From: Proteromonas lacertae
Lineage: Eukaryota; Sar; Bigyra; Opalinata; Proteromonadidae
Length of the DNA stretch: 64,000 nucleotides
Assembly (NCBI GenBank): GCA_002245135.1
Contig: NGBS01001192.1
Location: 1 to 64,000 of the forward strand
Direction of reading: 5' to 3'
The notes beneath the pieces were generated by a model. It had not been told where the DNA came from, ran no database searches, and saw only the letters and a list, made by a program, of their open reading frames with translations. Shown one piece after another: positions 34,006 through 46,600 of this stretch. Every line of letters begins with the position of its first letter. Positions within the stretch are counted from its first letter, which is position 1. Both the position numbers and the translations under genes were made by a program.

Positions 34006-34406
34006 ATGGTATAAATGCATTTTTGATGATATTTTTGTATAGAGTGGTGCAATTAAGAAATTTATTCCATTCGCAAACAACATTTTGATTAAGAAAGTCA
34101 CTTTAGCTCAAAAAGTATTTATAATATTGCATTTATTATAACGTATATAGACAGCTGGTGGTATTCTTCTTCCAAAAGCAGAAAAGAGTTTAAATGAAGC
34201 TGAAGTATTAATATTTGTTTTTATTTATATTATTATAGGTTATTAGAGTTGGACCAGGAAAGTTTGTAAAAGGAAAAATTGAGCCAGTTCCAGTCAAACC
34301 AGGTGATCATGTTTATGTAAGCACATATGGAGGTAATGAAGTGAAAATTGATAATGTTGAATATAATATTATTACAGAGAATGATATACTTGGTAAGCTC
34401 GCATAA
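34006..34406 (+). CDS. CPN10: Co-chaperonin Cpn10 (GroES/Hsp10)
   Basis: Lid of the mitochondrial-type Cpn60 chaperonin. Four exons: ATG alone (34006-34008), then intron 34009-34042, then SGAIKKFIPFANNILIKKVT, the mobile loop LAQKTAGGILLPKAEKS, and VIRVGPGKFVKGKIEPVPVK with the GDHVYVSTYGGNEVKI roof region and ENDILGKLA end. About 100 residues, as expected. Introns begin GTATA or GTATT and end TAG. There is no long N-terminal targeting extension, which is normal for Hsp10. A perfect three-unit heat-shock element lies just upstream. Presence of Cpn10 implies a mitochondrion or a related organelle. Confidence 0.93.
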
Positions 34407-34556
34407 GTAATACTGTTGTTTTAGTTTTTTTTCTTAATTTCTGATTTGTTTTATGAATTTAATATTATATTATGTAAATGTAAATAATAATAATAAATAA
34501 TAATACCAACACAAATACAACATAAAAATGCTAATATATTTCAAACAATAAGTAAT

Positions 34557-35842
34557 CTATATAATATCCAACAAAAATTTGTTCATAGCATTTGCTAAAT
34601 CTTTTCTCTTAATATTAGTAGCTTTTTGAATATAAATATTGTTATTATCACCATTATATTTCTCTAATTGTAAAGGATGTATTAATACTCTTATAATCCT
34701 ATCTTCCAAGGTAGGATCAATACAGAATAATCCAATTTCTCTATAAGCAGCATTATCTTTAATAGTCACTGACATTATTATTACCATTTTTAAAAATTCA
34801 TTAGGTCTTTGTTTTATTAAATTATACATTTCTTTCACATTTTCATTGTTTTTGATAATGCAATGAACTGGATAAAATGTACCACAAATAAGATATTTAA
34901 AATCTTTAATAAGATAATCTTCCATATCATAATTCAATATTTCTCTAATTGTTAATTTTCCCCAAAAATTTTCGCTGAATCTGTTTTTCACCATCACTTT
35001 ATAAACTTCGTTTGGATTGAAATCTAATTTATTTTCTGCTTCAACTAATAATTTCACCATCTTTTATCTAACCTTGTTACTTCATTGCTTTTCATATTTT
35101 GTGTTTCTAGTAAAATTCCTCCTAACATTAATGTAGAGAGTGGTGGTTTTAATAACGAAGCTAATTAATAAAATAAAATAAAAAACATTTATAAAAAAAT
35201 ATACGTTTTTGTTTAAATATATATTCAGTAACTAATGTTGAGCAACTTCCTACTGCTGATTTACCTTCTTCATAATTGAATAATATTGTACGATATTCGC
35301 CTTGTAAGTGTAAGAAATTGTGCTGATCCCTGTGTCTGTCAATAATACAAACAACAGATGAATTATAACTATGAAAAAAATAATGATTAAAAATGTAAAA
35401 ATTATACTTTTTTAATGTGGGAATTGGACTGTTATGATTTATCATATAAATGTTTAATAATTCTATTTATGTATATAATGCAAAATGACGATATACTCTT
35501 ACCAAACAATTCAGCCCAAGGAACTTCATTTAGAAACACAGGGTTGTAACTAGATAATTTACAATATTCTAATAAAGCGTGTAACTCCGGTTTTAATTTA
35601 TAATATTCAGGTAAACAAGAAATGATTGGCATATAGGTCCCTTTCCAGTCATCAGTATAATACAAATAAGACAATCCAATAGATGAAATAATACTATCAA
35701 TATCAGCACTCTATTAGCATTATAACACATCATTGAGTTATACTGGGTTTCCAATCATCGCATTAAGTGGATAACAAGAAGATGCAACATTGGTAAGTCT
35801 CCTTTGACAAGTTTCTAAAAATTCTGATAGACTCAAAACCAT
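34557..35842 (-). CDS. PPX1: PPX1/Prune-type DHH phosphoesterase
   Basis: DHH-superfamily exopolyphosphatase or cyclic-nucleotide phosphodiesterase type. ATG 35840-35842. The first motif is SADIDSIISSIGLSYL (family D-x-D-S). Then come SCLPEYYKLKPELHALLEYC and LNEVPWAELFG, YMINHNSPIP (yeast PPX1 has a VDNND-type motif here), VVCIIDRHRDQHN (the DHH motif, here DRH), AVGSCSTLVTEY (GSC motif) and LSTLMLGGILLETQNM. The DHHA2-type C-terminal half includes FSENFWGKLTIREILNYDME. The gene has at least four GTAT...AG introns. Two metal-ligand positions look substituted (the Asp of VDNN to Asn, the middle His of DHH to Arg), so activity is uncertain. Confidence 0.8.
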
Positions 35843-35952
35843 TCTTCAAAACAAAAAAGAAAATATCTATGAAACTGCTATATTTTTTATAAAGAATGGA
35901 ACATCAAAAAACATATTTCACAAAGTTAAATAATATATTTCAATTAATATAT

Positions 35953-37171
35953 TTACCAAATGATTAAATAGATGAAGACGGCGTAAAGAAGAGGAATATA
36001 TAGACTGATTATCACATAAAACAACATTAGAAAGTTCAACTGTCCATTTGGATGGAAAACATAATCTAATTCTGGAACAAAAGCTGTCCACGTAAATTAT
36101 TAAGGAATAAAAGTATTGGAAAAGAATAAAAAACGATATATTGATGTGCATCCACTTAGTTCACCAATTATACTGTTAATAAGAATTGTATCTGGAGCAT
36201 AACCACTAACTAAACTAGAATTCAAAGTTGTTGCAAGAACTACACCCATATAGTAAATTCTTGAGGATTAAAGAAAAATTAATTTACAAATATATAAAAG
36301 ATATATTACACAATAGTGTAGCATATGGAAATTTTCCTGGTTTATTCAAATGAGTTGCTAAAGTGTATCTAAGAGCTACAGCAGGATAACTCCACAGATA
36401 ATAATAAAATAATGGATCTACTGTTATAGCCACCACTAAAATAGTAACAAAAGGAGCAATGCATCCAGCTAGAATAAATGCGAAATAAATATGAAAGATT
36501 GTGTTATAGGATGTTAAATCAAAAGTGTCTGGATTAGGAAGTGGCTTATTTTCTCCTGTAGTAGGATCTTGATTATCAACATTCTTATATTGTTGTAGAT
36601 TGAGGAAATAGTGTGAAGATTTATAGAAAAACTATTTGTTTATATATATACACATGCATTTATTTAATGTTTTTATTATATATTCATACTTTATACATAA
36701 CATAAGAAGCAAAAGGACCAAGAGGAAGAATACAAATTGAAGTTAAATATCGATTCTATTAGATATTTGTGAGAGAGATAGAAATTAACATTTTAATTAT
36801 ACAGAAAGAATCATTTCTTGACCAAGCGCATTTATCCAAGTACTGAATGAGGTAGTTGTACCAGCCATACCTACACTAGTACCAGTGAAGAAGTTATCTG
36901 CTATCTTATAATTTAACATTTTTTCTCTTAAAGCTTCAGAAACTCCAAGAATTACACTATTAACAGTGAAAAACATTTCGATCATACCAACCAAACATAT
37001 TAGCAATAAAATATTCTGTTAATGTGTTAAGACCACTATCTACAGCTAGAAACAGATTTATAGATTGTAAACGAATTAACACTCCTAAAGGAGCAAACCC
37101 TACTGCACTGAAATGTGAGATAAAAAATAGTACGAAAAAAAGTTATAACCGTATTGCTGGTAATCTACCAT
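35953..37171 (-). CDS. FEX: FEX/CrcB-family fluoride exporter-like protein (copy 1)
   Basis: Eukaryotic FEX proteins are fused double CrcB/Fluc units that let fluoride leave the cell. First unit: PLGVLIRLQ, YFIANMFG (the pore Asn) and GTSVGMAGTTTSFSTWINAL, the TTFSTW signature. Second unit: YPAVALRYTLATHL, GVVLATTLNSSL and INSIIGELSGC. Several membrane helices alternate with 30-50 nt introns. Start ATG 37169-37171 with an intron soon after MVDYQQY. The C-terminal part needs two one-base shifts between about 36060 and 36130 to reach the conserved end (HPNGQLNFLMLFY to FIYLIIW) shared with copy 2, so this copy may be damaged. Copy 2 lies directly upstream in tandem. Confidence 0.72.
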
Positions 37172-37345
37172 TAGAAGAAGGAAGAATTTTAAAATTGTGA
37201 AACGGTTCTTATTTTGAAACTTAAATACAAGGATATAAGATAGATTTGAAAATTAGAATATTCTATAAATGTAAATATATTTGGTATCTACCAAAAATCA
37301 ACAATATGCGAAGTAAATAAAAATGATGAATGAAATAGAGAATAA

Positions 37346-38318
37346 TTATAAAATTTTTATTTTACAATTAATTATTAAGTTGTTGTAATACTCTTTATCT
37401 TCATCTAATGAAGAATATTCTAATGCTTTGTTCAAATATGGAAGTGCTTCTTTGTAATTATTCTATTTAATAATAAATAATCTAATGTTTATACCATTTT
37501 ATAATAACATTCACCATTATCATTACCCATTCTCTTCTCTTCATTTGATAAACAATACTCCAATGCTGTTTTATAATATGGAACAGCTTCTAAATACTGA
37601 TTCTATATAACATTATTCTCCTATTTTTATACCATTTTAACATAATATTCACCAAGATTTTCATTATAAACTCTCATATTCTCTTTTGATGAACAACATT
37701 CTAATGCATTCTTAAAATATGGAATGGCTTTTTCATAACTTTCCTATTTATACTAAAGTATTATATTTATACACTTTCAAGGTAATTGTTTGCTAAATTC
37801 TTATTATATTCTTCATTCTTTTTATTATCTTTATTAACAACACATTCATTTTCTTGTTTTACTATTTCTATTGCTGTTGTTGTTTTTCTCCAGATTCACA
37901 TTCTAATGGAATGTATTTTACATTTTCGACATTCTTCATTGTTTCTAACATGTTTAAACCAACAAATGGATATTTTCCACTTTCAATATAGTAAAATATT
38001 AATCCAAAATTCCAAATATCACTTGAAATGTCCAAATCTTTTCCTAATAATTCATCTTACAAATGGACCACTCTCTTCAAAATGTTTCACTGGGTTTATT
38101 TTGTCTAAGTGAGTTTTATATTCTCTCATCACTCGATACAATGCATTCTCGTCATTTTCAATTATTTTATACTTTATCAAACCTTCAATATTCAAACTGT
38201 TAATTCTATTCATCATCGATACTACTTCATCAACTATATCTGCATCTAACTAACTTACATTCAATACTTTCAACAGTCTCTTTGTCTTATTCGATGCATC
38301 TCGAATTTTACACCAAAA
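37346..38318 (-). pseudogene. Truncated kinase-TPR pseudogene
   Basis: Remnant of a gene closely related to the intact one at 58944-60758. What remains are pieces of the kinase N-lobe (LNIEGLIKYKIIENDEN, YRVMREYKTHL, HFEESGPF) that jump straight to the C-lobe (KDLDISSDIWNFGLIFYY). The segment that would carry the catalytic loop, the metal-binding motif and the activation segment, about 75 residues, is missing. Stops and frameshifts occur (for example a TAG after LKVLNVS). Downstream, three TPR-like units on separate mini-exons remain (SYEKAIPYFKNALEC, YLEAVPYYKTALEYC, NYKEALPY). The 5' end is cut off at the end of FEX copy 2, so it is a truncated duplicate. Confidence 0.75.
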
Positions 38319-38330
38319 ATAATTAAAAAA

Positions 38331-39518
38331 TTACCAAATTATTAAATATATAAAAATCCCATATAAAAATGGTACATACATATTGAAAAAGATAAATAGT
38401 ATAGTATAAGGATTAATCTGTCCATTTTTATGATAAACTAAATCAAAGACACCAATAAAATGAGTTATTATATAAAACATTAAGGAAAGGTATAATACAA
38501 AGAATAAAAAACGATATGAAGCTAAAGATCCACTTAAAACACCAATAATGCTGTTAATAATATTATTATTTGGAGCATAACCATGTATTCTACACGAGTT
38601 TAGAGTTGTAGCTAGAATAACACCAATATAGTAAATGAGAAAAAGGAATAATTAAAGAAATTATTAAAAATAAAAATCATAAAAGATATTGTACAAATTA
38701 AAGCACCATAAGGCAATTTATCTTTTTTATTCAAATGAGAATTAATTGTAAATCTAAGAAAAACACATGGATAACTCCACAAATAATTATAATAAATGGA
38801 ATTGGATTTTAAAGATATTAACAAAACAGCAACAAATGGAGTAATAAAACCAACAATTGGAATGATAAAATATAAGTAAAATAACCAATTGTATTTAGAG
38901 AAATCAATTAATTGTGTAGAACCTGGTGCTGGAATATTTCCTCCACTATTTAGATCATTATTATCTACATTTAAATAAGAACTTTTATTTAATGAAGCTT
39001 TAGTTGCTAAATATTGAAACTAGAATAAAATGAATTTTAATTTTTTTATACTTTATAACAAACATAAGCAGCTCCTGGTCCAAGTGGAAGTGCACATATT
39101 GCAACTAAATATCTATGCTATTAAATATTACTATTATATCCAAATACATTTACTATCATTTCTAAAGCTAATTCATCAATCCAAGTAGAATAAGATGTAG
39201 CTGTTCCTGCTACTCCTACTTGTATTCCTACTAACAGATTGTCAAATATCTTGTAATTCTGAAGTTTCTCTTGCATTGCTAATGCCATACCATATATTAA
39301 ACTAGAATTAATGAATTACTAATTATGTAATTACCATCCTGTTGCATTAATCAAAAAGTATCTAGTAACTTCATTAACATTGAAATCAACAACTGAAATC
39401 AAATTGGCGAGTTGTAATCGAATTAAAACACCAACAGGAGCAAGAGCTAAACATCTGGCATTTCAGTACAAATTTAATACGTAATCAAGTTATAGCCATA
39501 ACGTTGGTAGTCTATCAT
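38331..39518 (-). CDS. FEX: FEX/CrcB-family fluoride exporter-like protein (copy 2)
   Basis: Tandem paralogue of 35953-37171. ATG 39516-39518 (MIDYQRY). The first unit includes LAPVGVLIRLQLANL, YFLINATG and VGVAGTATSYSTWIDELAL. The second includes YPCVFLRFTINSHL, then a glycine/Asn-rich helix, then NSIIGVLSGSLASYRFLFF. The C-terminal helices run without frame breaks through HKNGQINPYTILFIF to LIIW-stop. An intron near the start begins GC rather than GT (GCTATAAC...TTTAG) at the position where copy 1 has GTTATAAC, so a GC-AG intron. Fluoride permeation depends on the conserved Asn and the Phe/Thr/Ser box, which are present. The pairing of two copies could reflect dosage or heteromer use. Confidence 0.74.
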
Positions 39519-39625
39519 GAGAAGAAAAAGGATTTTAAAATTCACAAAACGGATATATTTTTATTATTTTTGTTTTAAGCTAAATCACATTCACATTATA
39601 TAAACATTATTATTTAATTTATTTT

Positions 39626-41354
39626 TTATTGCACTGCACATTCATCAGCTAGATTACTGGCATAATATTGCACAATTTCTTCTCTAATTCTACTACATAG
39701 CTCAACAGTCTTATCAATCTCATCCATCACTTCAGTTGTACTTTTTATTGAATAATTTGATTTTTGTGGTGTCTCAAGCAACTAATTGAAAATTAAAAGT
39801 ATTATAGTATACATCAGATGTAATAATCTTTCTACCACTCAATTTAGCAGATATTAAACTAGTCAATACTTTAATAGAAGAGATTAAAAACATTGTTTTC
39901 GATTTAAGTGTTTCAATCTCTATTGAGTTGGTTCTGATTGGTTCTGATGTTTTATATTTATTTGTTATACTTTCAGCTATAAGAAGTTAAACAGAATAAT
40001 ATATATATTATATACTTTTCAATTCTATATCATTCTCATTAAATTGAATTCTCAGCTTTTCTAACTCTCTTCGTAATTTATTATTTGAATCTTCTAAAGC
40101 ATTCATATTACTTTCAAACTATTATAAAAAAAGAATTAAAAAAAATAAATATACTTCATGATTCTTTGCAACAGATTGACTTAATTGTCTTTGTAATGAC
40201 TCTATTTTCAATAATAACTCTTTATTACCTCTTTCATTTAATCCTTTACTTATTACAGATATACTACTTGCAGAATTCAAATCTAATTTTAATGAATTTA
40301 TTAAATCTTCTTTTTCTTTGATTATTAGTTGTTGTTGTTGTATTTCTTTCATATAATCATTTTCATTCACTTTTAATTGTAATTTTAAATCATTATTTTC
40401 ATTTCTATATAATAATAACATAATAAATACTTTAATTTATTATTTTCATTATTTAATTCTTTTATTTTGCTATTACTTTGATTGTATAAATTAATGTATT
40501 TATTATATTGAGAATTTGTATCATTTGCTTCTTTTATTTGTCTTTCATAGTCTTTTATTAAATTATGCTGACTTCTACACTGTTGTTTTAACGTATTATG
40601 ATCATCACGAAATATATGTAACGCCTATATTTTAAATGGATAAATGTTAAAAATTATACTTGCTGTAATTCTTTGATATTATTTTTCATTTTATTATAAT
40701 TTGATTTGTATTTATTCTCCATATTGTAAAACTCTTTTTCTCTCTTTTTTAAAACAGTATTCTCTTTTTCAAGCATTTCTATTTTTTCATTCAAATTTTT
40801 GATTCTTTCGTCATCATCTGTTTCTTCACTATTCTCTTCATCAGTTGAATTACTAAATATTGGTGTAATGATTGATGTTTTTGTTAATTTTCGGTTTTGA
40901 TTTGAATTTGTTTTGTAACTGCTCTATTTCAGCTCGTAATCGAAGAACCTCTTTATTTGATTCTTCTCGAGTTGTTATTAGTTCTTTTTCTTTCTTTATT
41001 ACACTGCTTGCCAAAGATTTCGCTTTTTCTTTAAGAGATCTATATACATAATTATAAAAATATATACTGAATAGTGTCGTTATAATTTTGAATATCATCT
41101 TCCTCCAATTGACTTCTCAACCTAGATATTAGGAAAATAACATACATATCAATCTCTCTAGTCTTATCTTCTAAAGCTTGATTCTTTTGCTTCAATAATT
41201 GACTGTATACTATCTGACTATCTTTCTATTACATATAATCTCTAAATCATATACAAATGAGTTACTAATAGTTGGACTGTATCTATCTGAGTTAATTGGA
41301 GATACTGATGAAAAATGACGATGAAGTATTTCCACTTTTTGAGCTTAAATTCAT
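39626..41354 (-). CDS. Coiled-coil protein, unrecognised
   Basis: Many small exons separated by GTATA...AG introns. ATG 41354 starts MNLSSKSGNTSSSF; a T-run near 41315 requires one base to be added or removed to join the next frame (SSVSPINSDRYSPTISNSF). The body of about 450 residues is almost all heptad-type coiled coil (KEKELITTREESNKEVLRLR, EKEDLINSLKLDLNSASS). The C-terminus ends ASNLADECAVQ. No other domain is seen. A structural, centrosomal or intraflagellar role is possible but is not shown by the sequence. Confidence 0.6.
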
Positions 41355-41464
41355 TTTTTGAAAAATATATTCGTTTCAATATTTAAATATCAAGCCTCAA
41401 ACTTAGTACTTTTAAAAAATCATTTTTCTCTTCATACAAACATCATAATAAAATAAAATACTAT

Positions 41465-42811
41465 CTAAGTTACATTTTGTTTATTTGGAGATTGTTTTTG
41501 AATAACAGTCTGTCCTCTATTATATTGATCGTTTGCTTCTTCTAATAAACTCTCAGATATTGTCTCTAACTTCCCATTCACTCTCATAATCTCTAAAATC
41601 TACATATTTATATAATAATAATAATAATAATCAATATATATACATTTACACCCATTTCCATTCCAACTAAACACTTCAATTCTTCGATGTAAGTTGAATC
41701 ACCATTTAATTTCTCTAATTGACTTTCTCTCTCTTGACTTCGTTTAATAATCCTTTCACAATATGATTTGAGTGATTTTAATTCTTCTAATGGATTTGAT
41801 TCCAACATCTAAATACAAAATAATAGAAATATTTAAATATACTCTTCCTGACCTTTTAGTATACATTCCATCAGATTTATTATTTGCTTGACCACTTAAT
41901 AATGACTGTTTTAAATCATTTACACTATATATAATAATAAATATAGCAATTTATACGTTTGCCACAGTCTTTTCCTTTGTGTTGATTCATGTTCTAATTG
42001 CTTTTCTAATACCATTATTCTATTATTCAATTTCTTTATTTTCTTTTTCAATTTGTCATCTTCGTCATATATTTTCATTACAAATGGATATTCCGTTGTC
42101 AATTCTTCTGGATCTATATCACTTCTACATAATTATTATAGGAGAATAGACTATACTTTGGATTTGCTATTAAACCAGCTTTAACACATTTTGAATGTAA
42201 ATTTAAATTAATGGCTGATAATTTCTGCATTTCTCTTTCATAAGCTGTACATTTCAATGTTAATTCGTCACTCAATTCTTTCATTTCGTTGTATTTCTTT
42301 TTCCACAATACATGCTCATTATATTCATCATTTTTCTCTTCTTCATATTTATCTATTAGTTCTTTTTGTTTGTCAAATTTTGATGTGGTTAAATTGATAT
42401 GATTCTGAAGCTCTTTTATTGTTTTTGTTGTGTCATCTACATATTCTTGACTAGATTTCTTTAATTCATTTAATTCTTCTGTTTGATTCTAATATATAGA
42501 CAATTTAATAATACATTATAGTCACTTTTCATTTTTGCTAATTCATCTTTTGTTATTTGCAGTTTGTTCTTCAACTCTGAGTTTAGTTTACTCATCATGT
42601 GTTTCATTCCTCTTAATAATTTAATTTCCTTCAATTGTATATCTATTTCCTCTTCATCATCATCTATTGAATTATTTGAAGCTACAGATGTAGGAGAAGC
42701 CTTTGGTATAGAATTAACAATCTTATTAAGTTTTGATGGTACTGAAAAAGGAGAGGTAATCGGTGTGCTTGTATTACTAGTCTCAATATTTAATGTACTC
42801 TTCTTTGGCAT
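41465..42811 (-). CDS. Coiled-coil protein, unrecognised
   Basis: ATG 42811 (MPKKSTLNIETSNTSTPITS), an N-terminal Ser/Thr/Pro-rich leader, then an acidic patch (DDDEEEIDI) and a long coiled coil (MKHMMSKLNSELKNKLQITK, YNEMKELSDELTLKC). The last exons include LEELKSLKSYCERIIKRS and end NKQNVT. Introns are short GTAT...TAG types. It is probably a separate gene from 39626-41354, because a clear ATG-led N-terminus and stop bound each. Confidence 0.6.
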
Positions 42812-42911
42812 GAAAAAATTTCAAATAAGAAAAACAAAACGAATAGAAAACGGATATATTTATAGATTTTGTTCCAATTTTTATTTTCCCCAAAATACAA
42901 ACAAGTAAATT

Positions 42912-43467
42912 CTATTCTTTTTTATCTTTCTTTCCTTTATTCTTTTTATTCTTCTCTCTTTGTTCCTGCATCAGTCTCAGCCTTTTTCCTTTCACCATTA
43001 AGTTGTTTATATATCCAAACAATATCAACATCTGAACGACCATTATTAAAAGTATTGGTAATGCATAAAACAATGTTACAAACATTCCATTATAGTCAAA
43101 ATAGTCTTGTGTAAATCCGAAAAACTCATAATGTTCACTAAGCATAGAAGAAATAATTATACTGTAAAAATCTATTTGTATATTGATTTAATAGTATTAT
43201 AGCAGCTTCTAAAATAAAGAAAAACCCTTGAATATAGTAATGATTTCTAACGATTAATAAAACTATCAAAATATACCTAAATAAAAGAACTAATATTAGT
43301 AATGTGAATTCTATAGAAATTCCAGCAATGATACCAGGATCTGACCAAGTTACTGCTGCAATTAAACCACGAATGAATTCATAGCTTTGTCTAAACATTG
43401 CTTCAAAAGAGAAATTAGCAATTTCCTAAAATTAATTATAATTTCAATTATATACCTCTTGTTCCAT
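42912..43467 (-). CDS. TMEM18: TMEM18 family membrane protein
   Basis: TMEM18 is a small conserved nuclear-envelope/ER membrane protein. ATG 43465-43467 (MEQE), then a 28-nt intron, then EIANFSFEAMFRQSYEFIRG. Three hydrophobic helices follow: IEFTLLILVLLF, GFFFILEAAIILL and FVTLFYALPILLIMVVQMLI. The family pattern NQYTNRFL...HYEFF...DYFDYNGMF before the last helix matches the TMEM18 motif NE...W..F....YFD..G.F. A lysine-rich C-terminal tail (EQREKNKKNKGKKDKKE) is typical of the family. About 155 residues from four exons. Two introns (GTATATTTTG... and GTATAATTAT...) fall within the core. Confidence 0.85.
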
Positions 43468-43611
43468 TAGATAATCAAAAAGAAAAAATGAAATAATCAA
43501 GCCAAAAAGTTTGTTATTCTATTATGAATAAATGCTATTATACAACGATATAACACCTCAACAACATATTATAATACAAAATACAACATAAAATAACAAA
43601 ATCATTACATT

Positions 43612-46600
43612 TTACAATAAATCATTACTTTTCAACAACAAACATAACTTAATCAAGCATTTCTCTCTACTTAATCCTTTCAAATCTCTCCACAAATCGA
43701 CATAGTAACTATCATACTTCATATCAACATATAAATTATAATCAAAATCACCATATTTGTATTGATGATAATATCCAAAAATCATACTCTTTAATCTGGT
43801 TATTTTCTCTAAATTCTCAACAGTAAGGTGTTTCTTCTTAATACTATCTAAATCAAAACTAAGTTGTTTCTTAATTTTCAAATTAATTAAATCTGTGGAT
43901 GTTAAGCTTAAATTGATAGCTGGTATATTCAAATCTTTTACATTTGTATCTTTTGATGTTGAATCCAATAACAATATACCTTTCCTTTTATTAAATATTT
44001 CTTCATTCTCTTTCTCACATTTCAATGTATAATGCAATTCATTCAAATTCTCAATCCATTTCATTTTTTCCTTTCCATTTTTACATTTTATTTTATATTC
44101 ATATTCATCTACATTTATTAAGAATTCAGTTTCACTTTCTTCTTCTTCTTCTTCTATTTCTATTGAATCTAATTGTATTGTATCAATTAATGATAATTTA
44201 CGAAAGAAACCTTCTTCAGAAATTAATAGATATTTCTTCAACAAAAAGCAGTTATAATCTCTATACTTATTATTGTTAGCATCAAATATAGACAATGTAT
44301 CATCAATTATAACAGTATCATTCTTTATTATATATTCTGATATATCAGTCTTGAATTTTAACTTTAATTCATTTATTTCTATTTCTTCAGAATATAATTT
44401 TAAATTATTTTTTAGTTTTTCAATTACTTCTTGCAAATCAACGACAAATTTGTTTTTATTTTCATTTTTATATTTATAATTTTTTACTTTATTATAAAAA
44501 ACAACCCATTCTGTTGAAAATACTTCAATTTTGTATTTTTTACTCAAATACTCATTATATTTGTTTAGTAATTCTATTAACATATTTCTTTCCTTTCTTA
44601 ATTCTAAATAGTGACTACAGCTAATGCTATAACTACATAAATCCATTGCTTTTACTATAAACTCAATTTTCATCTGCATTTCATTATAAAATATATCATA
44701 AATAGTGAAATATATATTCCAATATAATTTGGCATAAAACTCTTTGATTATTTCTTCATTATAATCTGTTGTATATTCATAATAACGATTCTCAATCTAT
44801 TATAAATAATAAAAAATATATATATAGCAAATACATTTGTCGTTATTAAAGCTAAGCAAGTGTTAATATACAATTCCAAATCATGAGATTCAATTTTCTC
44901 ATTCTCTTGTTTGCTCAATAACAATTTCTGTTCTCTTAATGATGATGATGATGGAGATAATGGTGAAGTAACACTTTCATTATTATCATTTTCACTATTG
45001 TTATTTTGTTTTTTATTCTTTGAATTTTTTGCTGATGATGAATCTATTGTATTTCTAGGTATTTTAATCTCATTGGTTGTTATTTTATCATATAAATCAC
45101 CTAACATCTCTCTTGGTAAATCATTTCCATTATCAATACCACGATTTTGACTGATAAATTCTTCTCTTTTCATTTTTCTATCTTTTCTTACATTTGGATT
45201 ATGCGCATCTGTATTTAACATGATAGTGGAATAAGCTAATACCATTACAGTATCACTGTTCTTATATTCATTTGTATGCTCTTCATAATAATCTTTAGCA
45301 AAGGCTTCAACGAATCTTTCGATCTTTTGACTTTCACCTGGTAATCTATAAACAATAAATAATAAATAATAATATATATACTTAAATCCACCTTGAGTTA
45401 ACATAAATCTCAAACCTTCCTCAAATGTTTTACTTGCATAATTATAATCCAAATACATTTCTCTAATTTTCGTATAGAATTTACTTTCTTCTTCATTATC
45501 ACCTGGTTCACCTAAATAATCACCTAATGCTTCATCATCTATTTCATTTTGATATAATCTCAGAAACTTTACAATTTCTTTTTCATTCTTATCTATCATT
45601 CCTTCTCTGCTTAAATATTCTATTCCTTTTTCACATTCTTCTTTTCATTGATTATTTTAAGTGCATTAATGATATAAATATCATTATTTATTTCTGGATT
45701 GTCATCTTTACTGTTATTATTGTCTTTGGAAGGTAAATCTAAGCCGAAATCATTGAAATCGATTGTTTGACGTCTTTCACTGACTCTTATTGATTGATAT
45801 CTGATTGATTTTTTATTACCATTTACAGCATAAGAAGTATTCTAAATAAAAACATTAAAGAAATATAAATAAAAATATAAATATTATTATATACTGAATG
45901 GGGAATATTTATGATTGAGTTATTGAGGTTATTGATTCTCTCATATTCATATGTTCCACTTATATTCATTATTAGTTTAGTAATTACTGTTATATAGTCA
46001 ATACTATTTTCCACTAACTCGTTTACATCATCTTTTTCTACACTGTCATTGTCATTGTGAATATGATTATTAATTTCACTTATTAAGATAGAAAAACTTT
46101 CAACAGATTCAATTAATAAACTACGAATTAACTATTTATATATATAACAACATAATCATATATATATATATATACTCCTGCATTATCATAATTGAGATAT
46201 ATCTCCAATACATTTGATGGTATTTCAATTAAATCTAAAAAGTAACTATTTATTACCAATTTATCAGTTATATTTAAAGATTCTTTACATATTAACATCA
46301 TTTTACATAAACTTAATGATAAATAAGTAATTTCTATTCTAAATACTTTTCTATAATCATTAAATAATAATTTTAAAATAGATATTAATCCATTGATGAT
46401 TCTTCCACTAACCGTTGAATTACAGAAGATATTTTCCATTAATAGTGGAAAAATAATGGAGTGGAAAATCTCATTTCCAACTGAACCATATTCAAATATT
46501 TCATAATACTGTCTCATTATATTAACAATCAATTCCATACCTAAAACCCTGCATTCTGATTGGTTAATAATCTCTGGATATTCCGTTATTGGTATTCTTA

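Noticed and set aside
15331-45640. Programmed frameshifting as in Euplotes
   Set aside because: The shifts lack a common slippery site or stop codon and go in both directions, so sequencing indels are likelier.
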